Assembly (NCBI RefSeq): GCF_022829295.1
Contig: NZ_JAKSYH010000098.1
Span: forward strand, 1-42,892
Direction of reading: 5' to 3'
Length of the DNA: 42,892 nt
DNA from: Methylobacterium sp. J-088
GTDB lineage: Bacteria > Pseudomonadota > Alphaproteobacteria > Rhizobiales > Beijerinckiaceae
The notes under the pieces were generated by a model. It was not told where the DNA came from. It searched no databases and saw nothing but the letters and a program-made list of their open reading frames with translations. Below, one piece after another: positions 24,103-31,228 of this stretch (its first letter is position 1; each line of letters starts with the position of its first letter). The position numbers and the translations under genes are program-made.

Positions 24103-24297
24103 TCACGCAGCGGCCCGCATGGCAGCGGCGGGACCGGCCGGGGGCGGGTCGCGATCCGGGGTGCCAACAGCCGCGCGCAACGTGCGCCGGGCGAAGGTCG
24201 AGACGTTTTCACCCGACGCCTTGGCGCCGTCGTTCAGCGCGGCGCGAAGATCGCGATCAACGCGGATGTAGAGATGGGCTGGGAACTTGCAGCGCAT
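24103..24297 (-). CDS. Ribbon-helix-helix DNA-binding protein, small
   Basis: A 64-residue protein: MRCKFPAHLYIRVDRDLRAA then LNDGAKASGENVSTFARRTL. The pattern strand (LYIRVD), helix A (RDLRAALNDGAKASG), turn, helix B (VSTFARRTLRAAV) fits an Arc/MetJ-type ribbon-helix-helix repressor. Its tail is Pro/Ala-rich. It sits between the two opposing phage blocks and could control either; target unknown. Confidence 0.6.
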   Translation of the reverse strand: MRCKFPAHLYIRVDRDLRAALNDGAKASGENVSTFARRTLRAAVGTPDRDPPPAGPAAAMRAAA

Positions 24298-24460
24298 GTG
24301 CGGTGCCTCGATGTTGCCGAGACACTAACGCACGAAATAGACCTCATGTCTTGCGCGCCTGGAGAATATCGTCAGTCACGTAAGTCTATCTATCATTGGT
24401 CTTTTAATTCAGCGGTTCACTTCCGGTGGCTGATATTTGTCATTTGCCCTTGCAACCACG

Positions 24461-25039
24461 TCATACCTTGGGCTTTGCGGCTTCGGATTGTTCCGCTTCA
24501 ATCTCTTTCTGGATCCGTTCAAAGGCCGCCTGGCCTTCTGGCGTCTTGATGAAGGCTTCCATTTCTTCCCGAGCTTTGGAGCGCAGACCCATATACTGTG
24601 CCACCTGCTCAGCAGCGTTCCAGCCATGCCGCGGGCCACCAAGAATTGACAGAGGACTTGGCGCCTCCTCCGAGCCCTGTTCGTAAAAGTAAATATTCAT
24701 AAACCGGCCGATCGCTGTCTGTACATGCGATCTAGTCTCTAAATCATCAGTCCATCTTTTGCCTGTGTTCATTTCAACTGCCCGGCAAAGATGCGCGATA
24801 GCCTGAGATAGCCTGACCGTCTCACCGCTGCCGAAGTACGACAGCAACAGATCCTCCGTTTCATAGGTGCGCTCAAGGCGCCGCTCGATTTCCTCGCTAA
24901 CCGGCCTGCCAACCGCGGCAGCATCGGCCTCAAGCCGCGCGCGCAGATCCGCAGTCACTCGGAAGGTAAAGGTTCCGCGCTTGCCGGCCGGACGGCCCTT
25001 CTTGGCCTTTGGAGCGGCCTCGACACCATCCGTCATCAT
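24461..25039 (-). CDS. Ribbon-helix-helix regulator with a C-terminal domain
   Basis: A 192-residue protein. After a basic leader (KAKKGRPAGKRG) comes a ribbon-helix-helix region: TFTFRVTADLRARLEADAAA then VGRPVSEEIERRLERTY (about residues 22-60), the Arc/TraY-like arrangement. The rest is helical and acidic (RLSQAIAHLCRAVEMNTGKR, EEMEAFIKTPEGQAAFERIQ), with no recognised family. GGAGAAAG precedes the ATG pair. It is divergent from the plus-strand replication/packaging operon and overlooks its promoter, so it is the best candidate for the switch protein of the element. GC content is lower here than in the neighbours. Confidence 0.7.
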   Translation of the reverse strand: MMTDGVEAAPKAKKGRPAGKRGTFTFRVTADLRARLEADAAAVGRPVSEEIERRLERTYETEDLLLSYFGSGETVRLSQAIAHLCRAVEMNTGKRWTDDLETRSHVQTAIGRFMNIYFYEQGSEEAPSPLSILGGPRHGWNAAEQVAQYMGLRSKAREEMEAFIKTPEGQAAFERIQKEIEAEQSEAAKPKV

Positions 25040-25085
25040 CTTTCTCCAATTTTCTCAACATGCACTCCATATAGACCACGACCGC

Positions 25086-25114
25086 TTGACGCAAGCCGAG
25101 GCTCGCCATAGAAC
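25086..25114 (+). promoter_or_regulatory. Probable sigma-70-type promoter of the replication/packaging operon
   Basis: TTGACG (25086-25091), a 17-base spacer and TAGAAC (25109-25114) lie 37 bases before the first plus-strand gene. Two related short sequences, ACTCCATATAG (about 25065) and ACTCCAAATG (about 25113), flank it and may be operator half-sites for the divergent ribbon-helix-helix protein. Confidence 0.5.
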
Positions 25115-25150
25115 TCCAAATGTCCTCTTTTTAGAGTACGGAGCGAGGCC

Positions 25151-25375
25151 ATGGCCGCCAACGACATCATGAAGGTGCTGACGGAGCCGACCGTAGACGT
25201 GGCCGTGGCGGCTCGCGTGCTCGGGATTGGGCTGAACGCCGCCTATCGGGCGCGCGAGGCGGGAGACATCCCGTCGTTCAAGATCGGCGGGCAATACCGC
25301 GTGCCGACCGCAAAGCTGCGCGAAATGCTCGGGCTGCCGCAGCACTCGCCCTCGCCCCAGCCCATCGCCGCATGA
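25151..25375 (+). CDS. Excisionase/MerR-like DNA-binding protein
   Basis: A 74-residue protein: VDVAVAARVLGIGLNAAYRA then REAGDIPSFKIGGQYRVPTA KLREMLG. This is the short winged-helix fold of phage excisionases and AlpA-like activators (helix-turn-helix, I-P-[ST]-[FV]-[KR]-I-G-x-[QR]-x-R-[VI]-P). It is the first gene of the plus-strand block and divergent from the ribbon-helix-helix regulator, an arrangement like an early switch. GAGCGAGG precedes the ATG. Either an excision factor or a transcriptional activator is possible. Confidence 0.75.
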   Translation: MAANDIMKVLTEPTVDVAVAARVLGIGLNAAYRAREAGDIPSFKIGGQYRVPTAKLREMLGLPQHSPSPQPIAA

Positions 25376-25380
25376 AAAAG

Positions 25381-25410
25381 CCGCCGGCCCTGGATCAGGA
25401 CCGACGGCGG
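25381..25410 (+). terminator. Hairpin after the first early gene
   Basis: Outer arms CCGCCG (25381-25386) and CGGCGG (25405-25410) enclose an inner CCTG/CAGG stem with a short internal loop. An A-run (GAAAAAG) precedes it and ATTTCT follows, as in a weak or attenuating Rho-independent terminator separating the switch gene from the rest of the operon. Confidence 0.5.
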
Positions 25411-25505
25411 ATTTCTATCAGCGTCTCGACACCGCTCAGATAGTACAATCCGGCGCGCGTTTCCACTGATTTCAGGCCGGCACCCTCAACGCAGGAGTGC
25501 CTACC

Positions 25506-25688
25506 GTGAAAACCAAGACCCACAGCCGATCCATCACCATCCGGCCGACCGAGGCCGTTCCCGACGCCGCCGCCACTCAGGCACGCATCGAGCGGCGCTT
25601 GGCCGAACGCTGCCGTGTGTCGGATGCCGTCGCTGGTGTTCTCGCCGGCCTCGCCGGGTACGGCCCGCAGATGCGGGAGGCCCGCTAG
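25506..25688 (+). CDS. Small hypothetical protein
   Basis: A 60-residue protein with a GTG start. GCAGGAG at 25491-25497 is placed eight bases before this GTG; an earlier GTG at 25497 overlaps the ribosome site and is rejected. The sequence (VKTKTHSRSITIRPTEAVPD, ATQARIERRLAERCRVSDAV) is basic and helical. It ends TAG directly against the next ATG. Unidentified phage-type small gene. Confidence 0.5.
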   Translation: MKTKTHSRSITIRPTEAVPDAAATQARIERRLAERCRVSDAVAGVLAGLAGYGPQMREAR

Positions 25689-25916
25689 ATGGCCACCCTC
25701 GCCCAGATCACCCCGACCGACGCCCTTACCTTCGACGCCGTGGCCGAGGCCGCGAGCATCGCCGAGAGCTACGCCCGGAACGCGGCCGAATTCGCCCTGA
25801 TCCGAGACGCTCGCGGCGCGGCCTACAGCCTGAATTGTGCTGCCAAGGCCCTCGCATCGGCCGCTTCTACCGCGCAGGCGCTGCGCCCCGCCCAGCAGGA
25901 CGGGGGCGGCCGATGA
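25689..25916 (+). CDS. Small Ala-rich helical protein
   Basis: A 75-residue protein (MATLAQITPTDALTFDAVAE...) with two Ala-rich helices (AASIAESYARNAAEFALIRD, AAYSLNCAAKALASAASTAQ). It abuts the previous gene and overlaps the next by four bases (ATGA). No family recognised. Confidence 0.5.
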   Translation: MATLAQITPTDALTFDAVAEAASIAESYARNAAEFALIRDARGAAYSLNCAAKALASAASTAQALRPAQQDGGGR

Positions 25917-26185
25917 CGCATCCCCGCATCCTCTGTCCGCCTGCCGGGGCCCTCGCTTGTGCCAACTGCTCGGCCTGGAGCGAGTGGGACAGCATCACCG
26001 TGGGTCAGGACGGCCCGCGCGGGTTCGCAATCATCGGCCGCAAGCCGACCGGTCAATGCCGCGCCAACCCGCCCAGCATCGATCCCGACGCGATCGCTGG
26101 CGACAACGCCACGTGGCCGGTGGTCGCCGCCGATCACTGGTGCCGCGCTTTCGAAATGCGTGGCGAGCGTGAGGAGGCTGCCTGA
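25913..26185 (+). CDS. Cys-rich small protein, first of a tandem pair
   Basis: A 90-residue protein from MTHPRILCPPAGALACANCS. It has CANCSAWSEW, then GFAIIGRKPTGQCRANPPSI and WPVVAADHWCRAFEM. The next gene shares the order C-x2-C-x-x-[WH]-x-x, a G-x-x-x-I-x-x-x-P-x-G-x-C-R-[AP]-x-P-P block and W-P-x-V-x-x-[DN]-x-W-C-x-x-F, so the two are diverged duplicates. The four conserved Cys suggest a zinc site. Such single-domain Cys proteins are frequent in phage early regions; function unknown. Confidence 0.65.
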   Translation: MTHPRILCPPAGALACANCSAWSEWDSITVGQDGPRGFAIIGRKPTGQCRANPPSIDPDAIAGDNATWPVVAADHWCRAFEMRGEREEAA

Positions 26186-26186
26186 C

Positions 26187-26447
26187 ATGCGCCACCTCAT
26201 CAAACCTCCACGCAAAGCCAAAGCCTGCGCTTGGTGCCAGCACTTCGCTCAGAACAGCACGGCCTACGTCTACGGCGGCCGCGGGATCCTCGGCGCGATC
26301 GGCGAGCAGCCCCGCGGCGACTGCCGCGCCAAGCCCCCGCGCCGGGATAAGAAGACCGGCGACGCCCTGTGGCCTGACGTGCTCGGCAACGACTGGTGTT
26401 CGGCGTTCGCCCGCCCCGAAACCGTGAAGCGCGGGGAGGCGGCATGA
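26187..26447 (+). CDS. Cys-rich small protein, second of a tandem pair
   Basis: An 86-residue protein starting one base after the previous stop (MRHLIKPPRKAKACAWCQHF). It repeats the layout of its neighbour: CAWCQHFAQN, then GILGAIGEQPRGDCRAKPPR and WPDVLGNDWCSAF. The Cys positions are kept while most other residues differ, so the duplication is old and the putative zinc-binding frame is under selection. It overlaps the next gene by four bases (ATGA). Confidence 0.65.
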   Translation: MRHLIKPPRKAKACAWCQHFAQNSTAYVYGGRGILGAIGEQPRGDCRAKPPRRDKKTGDALWPDVLGNDWCSAFARPETVKRGEAA

Positions 26448-26905
26448 GCAAAGTCGTCGCCTTTCCCAGCCCACTCTCGACCCGAAAGACCCCGATCGCC
26501 GTCGAGGTGATCGTCGCCCCGCAGGTCGATTTCTGGGTGGCCTGGCTGCGCCTCCCGACCGGCTACTTCACCGCCCTGGAGCGCACGCCCGACCAGCATC
26601 ACGCCATGTCGGACGCCCGCGCCTACGCCAAACGGTACGGCATCCCCGTGACCTGGCGCGACACGCCGTTGGCCGTCGGACTGGCCGAACCGTACCCGCA
26701 CCGACCCGGCGAAATCAGCATCTGGCCGGACAGCGAGGGCGGCGGGTGCTGGCGGATCGATCACACGTCCGCTTCTGGCAACTCCGGCGCGCTCGTAGGA
26801 ACCGCCTTCTCACTCGACGAGGCCGTGCGGATCGCCCGTGACGCTGCGGTGCGCCTCAACGCGACTTTCGAAGATCCCTCTCACCATTTCGGAGGTGCAG
26901 CATGA
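26444..26905 (+). CDS. Hypothetical alpha/beta protein
   Basis: A 153-residue protein from MSKVVAFPSPLSTRKTPIAV. It looks globular (VEVIVAPQVDFWVAWLRLPT, ARAYAKRYGIPVTWRDTP, GAGLxxxFS-type end TAFSLDEAVRIARDAAVRLN) but no family was recognised. The ATGA overlaps on both sides tie it to the Cys-rich pair and to the primase. Confidence 0.55.
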   Translation: MSKVVAFPSPLSTRKTPIAVEVIVAPQVDFWVAWLRLPTGYFTALERTPDQHHAMSDARAYAKRYGIPVTWRDTPLAVGLAEPYPHRPGEISIWPDSEGGGCWRIDHTSASGNSGALVGTAFSLDEAVRIARDAAVRLNATFEDPSHHFGGAA

Positions 26906-29568
26906 CGGCACACGCTTTTCCGTCAGAGACCGACCTGCGCCTTGCCCTCCGTGAAAACGGCTACCACCCGGTGCCGGTCTCCAGCCCGAGCATGGACGTC
27001 AGCTCGGCCGGTAAACGGCCAGTCATGCCGGCCTGGGAGCGCAGGTGTCTCAATGCGTCGGCAGATGAAATCCGCCGCTGGTCGAGGAGCTACCCCGACA
27101 GCACTAACACCGGCCTGCTATGCGGCCGGCTGGCTGGCGTCGACATCGACGTGAGAGTGGCGGAACTGGCTGCGGCAGTTGCTGATCGGGCTCGCGACAT
27201 GCTCGGGCATACACCGCTCGTTCGGATCGGCCGCGAGCCGAAGCTACTGCTCGGCTACCGGCTCGCAATCCCACTCAAGAAGATCCAGACCCCGGCCCTG
27301 TTTTTCACCGACGACCCGAAGGAGAAGGATACCAAGGTCGAGGTGCTGCTGAGCGGACAGCACTTCGTCAGCTTCGGCATCCACCCCGAGACCGCCGCGC
27401 CCTACCGCTGGCCGGACGCCTCGCCGCTCACGGTTCCCTTCGCCGACCTGCCCGAGATCACCGAGGACGCCCTGCGCGACTTCGTGGCCGAAGCCGAGGT
27501 GATGCTGCGAAAGGCTGGCGCGGCAACACGGAGCGAGCGCAAGCAACAAGGGAAGACCCAGGCGAGGCAAGAGACCAAGGGCCGGAAAGCGGGCGGGTTC
27601 GGCCTGCATGAAAAGCCCGACTACGAGACCGTAGCCGACGCGCTGCGCAGCATCCCGAACGACTTCGACTACGACGGGTGGATCCGGATCGGATACGCGC
27701 TCTATCACGGTCTCGGCGAGGCCGGGCGCGGGCTATGGGAAAGCTGGTCCGCCACGTCCCCGAAGGATGATGCGGCCCACACCGCGGGGAAATACTCGGC
27801 TTTCGCGCAGGGCCGTAGCGTCACCATTGCCACCCTGTTCTGGCACGCCGCCGAGAACGGATGGAAGCGCCCGGGCGCTGGCCGATCCGGTGCCCCGAAG
27901 AAGGATCGCGCCGAGCGTCGCGCCAGCGCGGATCCGGAAGCCGCCCCGAGCGAGGAGGACGACGGCAGGCCGATCGTGCGGTTCGTCGCCGGCAAGGTGC
28001 CGGAGGCAGTCGACCGCATGGAATTGCTGCTGCTGTCGGCAGGGGTGCAGATCTATTCTCGAGCCGGCGCCCTCGTGCGGCCCGTGATCGACGAGGTGCC
28101 AGCCGCGAAGGGGCAGATGACCACCGTGGCGCGGATGAGCCCTCTGGTGGCCGTGAGCCTCGCCGACATGGCCGCCCGCATCATGCGGGTGCAGCGGTTC
28201 GACTGGCGCGCCGAGGACTGGCTGGACATCAACCCACCCAGCGAAATGACCCTGACGCTGCTGGCCCGCGAGGGGCAATGGCGCGTCCCGCCGGTGGCCG
28301 GCATCATCACTACACCGACGCTGCGGCCGGACGGCTCGCTGCTCACCGCCGCCGGCTACGACGCCGCGACGCGGCTCTACCTGGCGCACGATCCCGGCTT
28401 CACCATGCCGGATCTGATGGAGCGCCCGGATCGGAACGAGGCGGCCGCAGCCCTGGCGTTCATTGAGGCGCTGCTGGTCGGGTTCCCGTTCGTCAGCCCT
28501 ACCGACCGCGCAGTGGCCCTGTCCGGCATCCTGACGGCACTGGTCCGCGGCGTCCTGCCGACGGCGCCGCTCCACGCCATCCGGGCGCACAGCCCAGGCA
28601 CCGGCAAGAGCTTCTTGGTGGACCTCGCGGCCGTCATCGCTACCGGCCGGCGCTGCCCGGTGATCGCCGCCGGCAAGACCGAGGAGGAGACCGAGAAGCG
28701 CCTGGGCGCCCTGCTGCGCGATGCGGTGCCTGTGGTCAGCATCGACAACGTGAACGGCGAGTTGGGCGGCGACATGCTCTGCCAGCTTACCGAGCGCCCC
28801 CTGGTCCGGGTCCGGATCCTCGGCAAGTCCGAGGCGCCGGAGCTCGAATGCCGATCGACCACCTTCGCCACCGGCAACAACCTCGTGCTCACGGGCGACA
28901 TGACCCGCCGCGCGGTGATCTGCTCTCTCGACGCCGAGATGGACCGCCCCGAGCTGCGGGATTTCAGCTTCAACCCGATCGACCGCGTGATGGCCGATCG
29001 CGGGGCCTACGTGGCCGCCGCGCTCACCGTGATCCGCGCCTATCAGGTCGCCGGCTCGCCGACCGTCTGCGGCTCGCTCGGGAGCTACGAGGATTGGTCC
29101 GCCATGGTGCGCTCGCCGCTCGTCTGGCTCGGCCATGATGATCCGGTCGTGAGCATGGAGACGGCCCGCGAGGAGGACCCGGAGCTGTCCGCCATCCGCG
29201 AACTGTTCGAGCACTGGCGCGAGCACCTAACCTTGTCGAGCGGCTGTACCACGAACGCCATCGTCAAAGCCGCGTGCGAGAAGGGCCCCGGATCAAGCTT
29301 CGACTACAACACCCAGGAGTTCCGAGCCCCGGAGTTCCGCGACCTCCTGCTGCGGCAGGCCGGCGATGGCGGCGCCGTGAACACACGCCGTCTCGGCAAG
29401 TGGCTGTCCCGGATCAAGGGACGCGTCGTCGGCGGCTACCGGATCGAAATGCGCGCCGACAGCAGCAACGGAAACCGCTTCTCGCTCTGCCGGGTCGGCG
29501 CGGAAGACGGCTTCCCTGGCGGGAGGCCCGCGCCCGATTACCGGGCCTCTGCAGAACCGGTGTTCTGA
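26902..29568 (+). CDS. Prim-Pol primase with PriCT helix domain and helicase-like ATPase
   Basis: An 888-residue replication protein. Residues 1-200 match the bifunctional primase/polymerase (Prim-Pol) fold: N-terminal YHPVPVSS, KRPVMPAWERR, NTGLLCGRLAGVDIDV with the catalytic DxD (Asp81, Asp83), then SGQHFVSFGIHP with a conserved His. Residues about 240-325 resemble PriCT-2 (TVADALRSIPNDFDYDGWIR, TLFWHAAENGW). Residues about 555-720 form an ATPase: Walker A SPGTGKSFL (564-572), Walker B VVSIDNV (611-617), sensor-type TTFATGNN (653-660) and likely Arg-finger TGDMTRR. Such proteins start and drive replication of phages, plasmids and islands. It is the largest gene of the plus-strand block and overlaps its neighbours at both ends. 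Confidence 0.88.
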   Translation: MTAHAFPSETDLRLALRENGYHPVPVSSPSMDVSSAGKRPVMPAWERRCLNASADEIRRWSRSYPDSTNTGLLCGRLAGVDIDVRVAELAAAVADRARDMLGHTPLVRIGREPKLLLGYRLAIPLKKIQTPALFFTDDPKEKDTKVEVLLSGQHFVSFGIHPETAAPYRWPDASPLTVPFADLPEITEDALRDFVAEAEVMLRKAGAATRSERKQQGKTQARQETKGRKAGGFGLHEKPDYETVADALRSIPNDFDYDGWIRIGYALYHGLGEAGRGLWESWSATSPKDDAAHTAGKYSAFAQGRSVTIATLFWHAAENGWKRPGAGRSGAPKKDRAERRASADPEAAPSEEDDGRPIVRFVAGKVPEAVDRMELLLLSAGVQIYSRAGALVRPVIDEVPAAKGQMTTVARMSPLVAVSLADMAARIMRVQRFDWRAEDWLDINPPSEMTLTLLAREGQWRVPPVAGIITTPTLRPDGSLLTAAGYDAATRLYLAHDPGFTMPDLMERPDRNEAAAALAFIEALLVGFPFVSPTDRAVALSGILTALVRGVLPTAPLHAIRAHSPGTGKSFLVDLAAVIATGRRCPVIAAGKTEEETEKRLGALLRDAVPVVSIDNVNGELGGDMLCQLTERPLVRVRILGKSEAPELECRSTTFATGNNLVLTGDMTRRAVICSLDAEMDRPELRDFSFNPIDRVMADRGAYVAAALTVIRAYQVAGSPTVCGSLGSYEDWSAMVRSPLVWLGHDDPVVSMETAREEDPELSAIRELFEHWREHLTLSSGCTTNAIVKAACEKGPGSSFDYNTQEFRAPEFRDLLLRQAGDGGAVNTRRLGKWLSRIKGRVVGGYRIEMRADSSNGNRFSLCRVGAEDGFPGGRPAPDYRASAEPVF

Positions 29569-29777
29569 TGCGGGCGCCAGATTTAGGGGTTTCAGGGATT
29601 TTAGGGGTTTGTTTCATCCCAACGCGAAGAACTGTCAGGATCAATTTGCGCATGCATGTTGCGGGTGTGCCCGCACCCGCAAGCGCACACGTACATGACA
29701 GTTTGCGTGTAGCGGCCAAAACAGACCCCTTAAACCCGTCAAACCCCTATCTGGGTCGGAACGGGGGCGCCTGGTGA
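29568..29777 (+). CDS. Possible small gene over a nested dyad
   Basis: A 69-residue frame that begins inside the primase stop (TGATG) and overlaps the next start by four bases. The spacing is what a real operon gene would show. Against it, third codon positions are unusually A/T rich for this DNA, and nearly all of the frame lies over direct and inverted repeats (see the repeat feature), so selection may be on the DNA or RNA structure instead. The product (MRAPDLGVSGILGVCFIPTR...) has no recognised domain. Confidence 0.35.
   Translation: MRAPDLGVSGILGVCFIPTRRTVRINLRMHVAGVPAPASAHVHDSLRVAAKTDPLNPSNPYLGRNGGAW
29582..29750. repeat. Nested inverted repeats and direct repeats after the primase gene
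   Basis: Three perfect inverted repeats are nested around one centre: AGGGGTTTG/CAAACCCCT (29603-29611 and 29740-29748), AACTGTCA/TGACAGTT (29630-29637 and 29696-29703) and TTGCGGGTG/CACCCGCAA (29659-29667 and 29674-29682, loop of six). TTTAGGGGTTT also occurs as a direct repeat at 29582-29592 and 29600-29610. The segment is richer in A/T than its flanks. It could be a replication origin recognised by the Prim-Pol helicase, a structured RNA or a processing site; position just after the replication gene favours an origin, as inference. Confidence 0.6.
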
Positions 29778-30034
29778 TCCCCGCCGATGAAGCCTGGGGA
29801 CCGTTCCGCCCCGACATCGACCCGGCCGAGCGCAAGGCGCGGCTGCGATGCTTGAGGGCCGTTGTGCATCTCAGCACCGGCCCGCGTGGTCAGGCCCTCG
29901 CCGATCTGCTGCTACGGGCCGAGCGGGATCCTGGCCTGCTGCCGTCCGCCCTCACGGCCCTGTCCGGCCTGGATGCGCTCGATAAGCGCCGCATCTGGGC
30001 CTCGTACCTCGCTCTCAATCGAACCGCAGCCTGA
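29774..30034 (+). CDS. Hypothetical helical protein
   Basis: An 86-residue protein with a GTG start overlapping the preceding frame. It reads MIPADEAWGPFRPDIDPAER, then LRCLRAVVHLSTGPRGQALA and DALDKRRIWASYLAL. Arg/Leu/Ala-rich and helical, no recognised domain. It belongs to the row of small genes between primase and terminase. Confidence 0.5.
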   Translation: MIPADEAWGPFRPDIDPAERKARLRCLRAVVHLSTGPRGQALADLLLRAERDPGLLPSALTALSGLDALDKRRIWASYLALNRTAA

Positions 30035-30043
30035 GGAGCCATC

Positions 30044-30238
30044 ATGCCCCGCCGCAAGCCCGATCCCCGCCGCCCTGGTCCCGAGAACGACCCCGCCGAC
30101 GACAGCAGCATGGCCGAGACTGAGCGTCACGAGCTTGTGGCCGAGGCCGCCGCTACCTTCGGTCCCGAGGCCGCCGCAGAACTCGCCGTGGCCCTGCGCG
30201 TGCCGTTCAGAGCACCCCAGCCGGAGGTTCAAGCATGA
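30044..30238 (+). CDS. Small hydrophilic protein
   Basis: A 64-residue protein, basic and Pro-rich at the N-terminus (MPRRKPDPRRPGPENDPADD) and Ala/Glu-rich after it (RHELVAEAAATFGPEAAAEL). GAGGAGCC lies just upstream. It overlaps the next gene by four bases. Unidentified. Confidence 0.5.
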   Translation: MPRRKPDPRRPGPENDPADDSSMAETERHELVAEAAATFGPEAAAELAVALRVPFRAPQPEVQA

Positions 30239-30594
30239 GCCAGCCTGCAACCCCCATTGAGGCCGCCGCCGATGCCCTGCTGCGCGTCATCGTGAAGGCC
30301 GACCGCCAGCGGTTCGCCCTCAAGCTCGCCGCGTTCCGAAGCCGCCCGTTCATGGATGCCGGCCAGCCGGGAGCGACGGACGCCCTCGACGCGCCAGGCC
30401 TCGCTGCAGACCCAATCGGAACCGCCTGCCGCGCCGAACTGCGCCGGATCGGTCACGCCCTGCACGCCGCCAACCCGCACGCGGACTTCACCGCCCTGTC
30501 CGTAGAGATCGCAGAGATAGACCCTAGTCACGCGGACTGGCGAGCCATGGCGCTCGAAACCGCATGGGCCGGGATCGGGAGGGCGCAGGCATGA
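30235..30594 (+). CDS. Hypothetical phage-type protein
   Basis: A 119-residue soluble protein (MSQPATPIEAAADALLRVIV ...) with predicted helices DRQRFALKLAAFRSR, CRAELRRIGHALHAANPHAD and DWRAMALETAWAGI. ATGA overlaps with both neighbours show cotranslation. No family recognised. Confidence 0.5.
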   Translation: MSQPATPIEAAADALLRVIVKADRQRFALKLAAFRSRPFMDAGQPGATDALDAPGLAADPIGTACRAELRRIGHALHAANPHADFTALSVEIAEIDPSHADWRAMALETAWAGIGRAQA

Positions 30595-30806
30595 CCCCAC
30601 GCGAGCAAGCCGCTTTCACCGCCGGCATCGAGGCCGCCCGGCAAGCCGCCCTGACTGCCGCCGTCACGATTGAGGTTCGGGGCGACGCCAACGAGGTCCG
30701 CCAGCAGGCCGCAGCCGCCGCGTTGCAGGGGCTCGCGGATGGGCTGCGCGCCGCCTTCCTCGACACACCCGCGACCACTGTTCAAGCCGTTGTTCTGAGC
30801 GAATGA
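30591..30806 (+). CDS. Small Ala-rich protein
   Basis: A 71-residue protein from MTPREQAAFTAGIEAARQAA; mostly one long helix (VRQQAAAAALQGLADGLRAA). It overlaps the previous gene by four bases and is followed by 50 bases before the terminase small-subunit gene. The first residues MTPREQAAFTAGI(E) recall short phage early proteins; function unknown. Confidence 0.5.
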   Translation: MTPREQAAFTAGIEAARQAALTAAVTIEVRGDANEVRQQAAAAALQGLADGLRAAFLDTPATTVQAVVLSE

Positions 30807-30856
30807 TAGGCAGATCCTATATACCCTCGCAGTCCCGATAGATTTCAGCCAAGACC

Positions 30857-31228
30857 ATGAGCAAGCCGACCAATCTCAAGCCCTTCGCCCCCGGCCAGTC
30901 TGGCAACCCCGGCGGCCGCCCCCGCCTGCCCGACGACGTGAAGGCACTGGCCCGCGGCTACACGCGCGAAGCCCTCGAAACCTTGGCCGGCGTCATGCGC
31001 AACGACGAGGCCCCGGCCGCCGCCCGCGTCACCGCCGCCAGCCACATCCTCGACCGCGCATGGGGCAAGCCGGCCCAGCACATCACCGTTGATCCTGTTG
31101 GAGACCTCACCGATGCCGAGCTTGGGTCAGAACTCGCCGAGGCCGTCGAACTCGTCCGACATCTCAGCCGCGAGGGAGCGGGTTCGGCTGCTGACGACGG
31201 AAGCGAAACGCCGCCAACGACGCACTGA
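30857..31228 (+). CDS. Terminase small-subunit-like protein (DUF5681 type)
   Basis: A 123-residue protein. FAPGQSGNPGGRPRLPDDVK near the N-terminus is the typical opening of DUF5681/phage small-terminase proteins, followed by helices (ALARGYTREALETLAGVM, APAAARVTAASHILDRAWGK) that fit the DNA-binding part. It ends in a disordered tail. Small terminases recognise the packaging site and hand it to the large subunit, whose gene begins inside this one (115 bases of overlap from 31113). The order small-large is standard. Confidence 0.8.
   Translation: MSKPTNLKPFAPGQSGNPGGRPRLPDDVKALARGYTREALETLAGVMRNDEAPAAARVTAASHILDRAWGKPAQHITVDPVGDLTDAELGSELAEAVELVRHLSREGAGSAADDGSETPPTTH

Noticed and set aside
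27733..29226. Minus-strand frame of 497 codons over the primase gene
   Set aside because: It is antisense to clear Prim-Pol and Walker motifs and its product is His/Gln/Arg-rich without any domain. The same applies to 31164-32495 opposite the terminase and 37615-39024 opposite the 848-residue protein.
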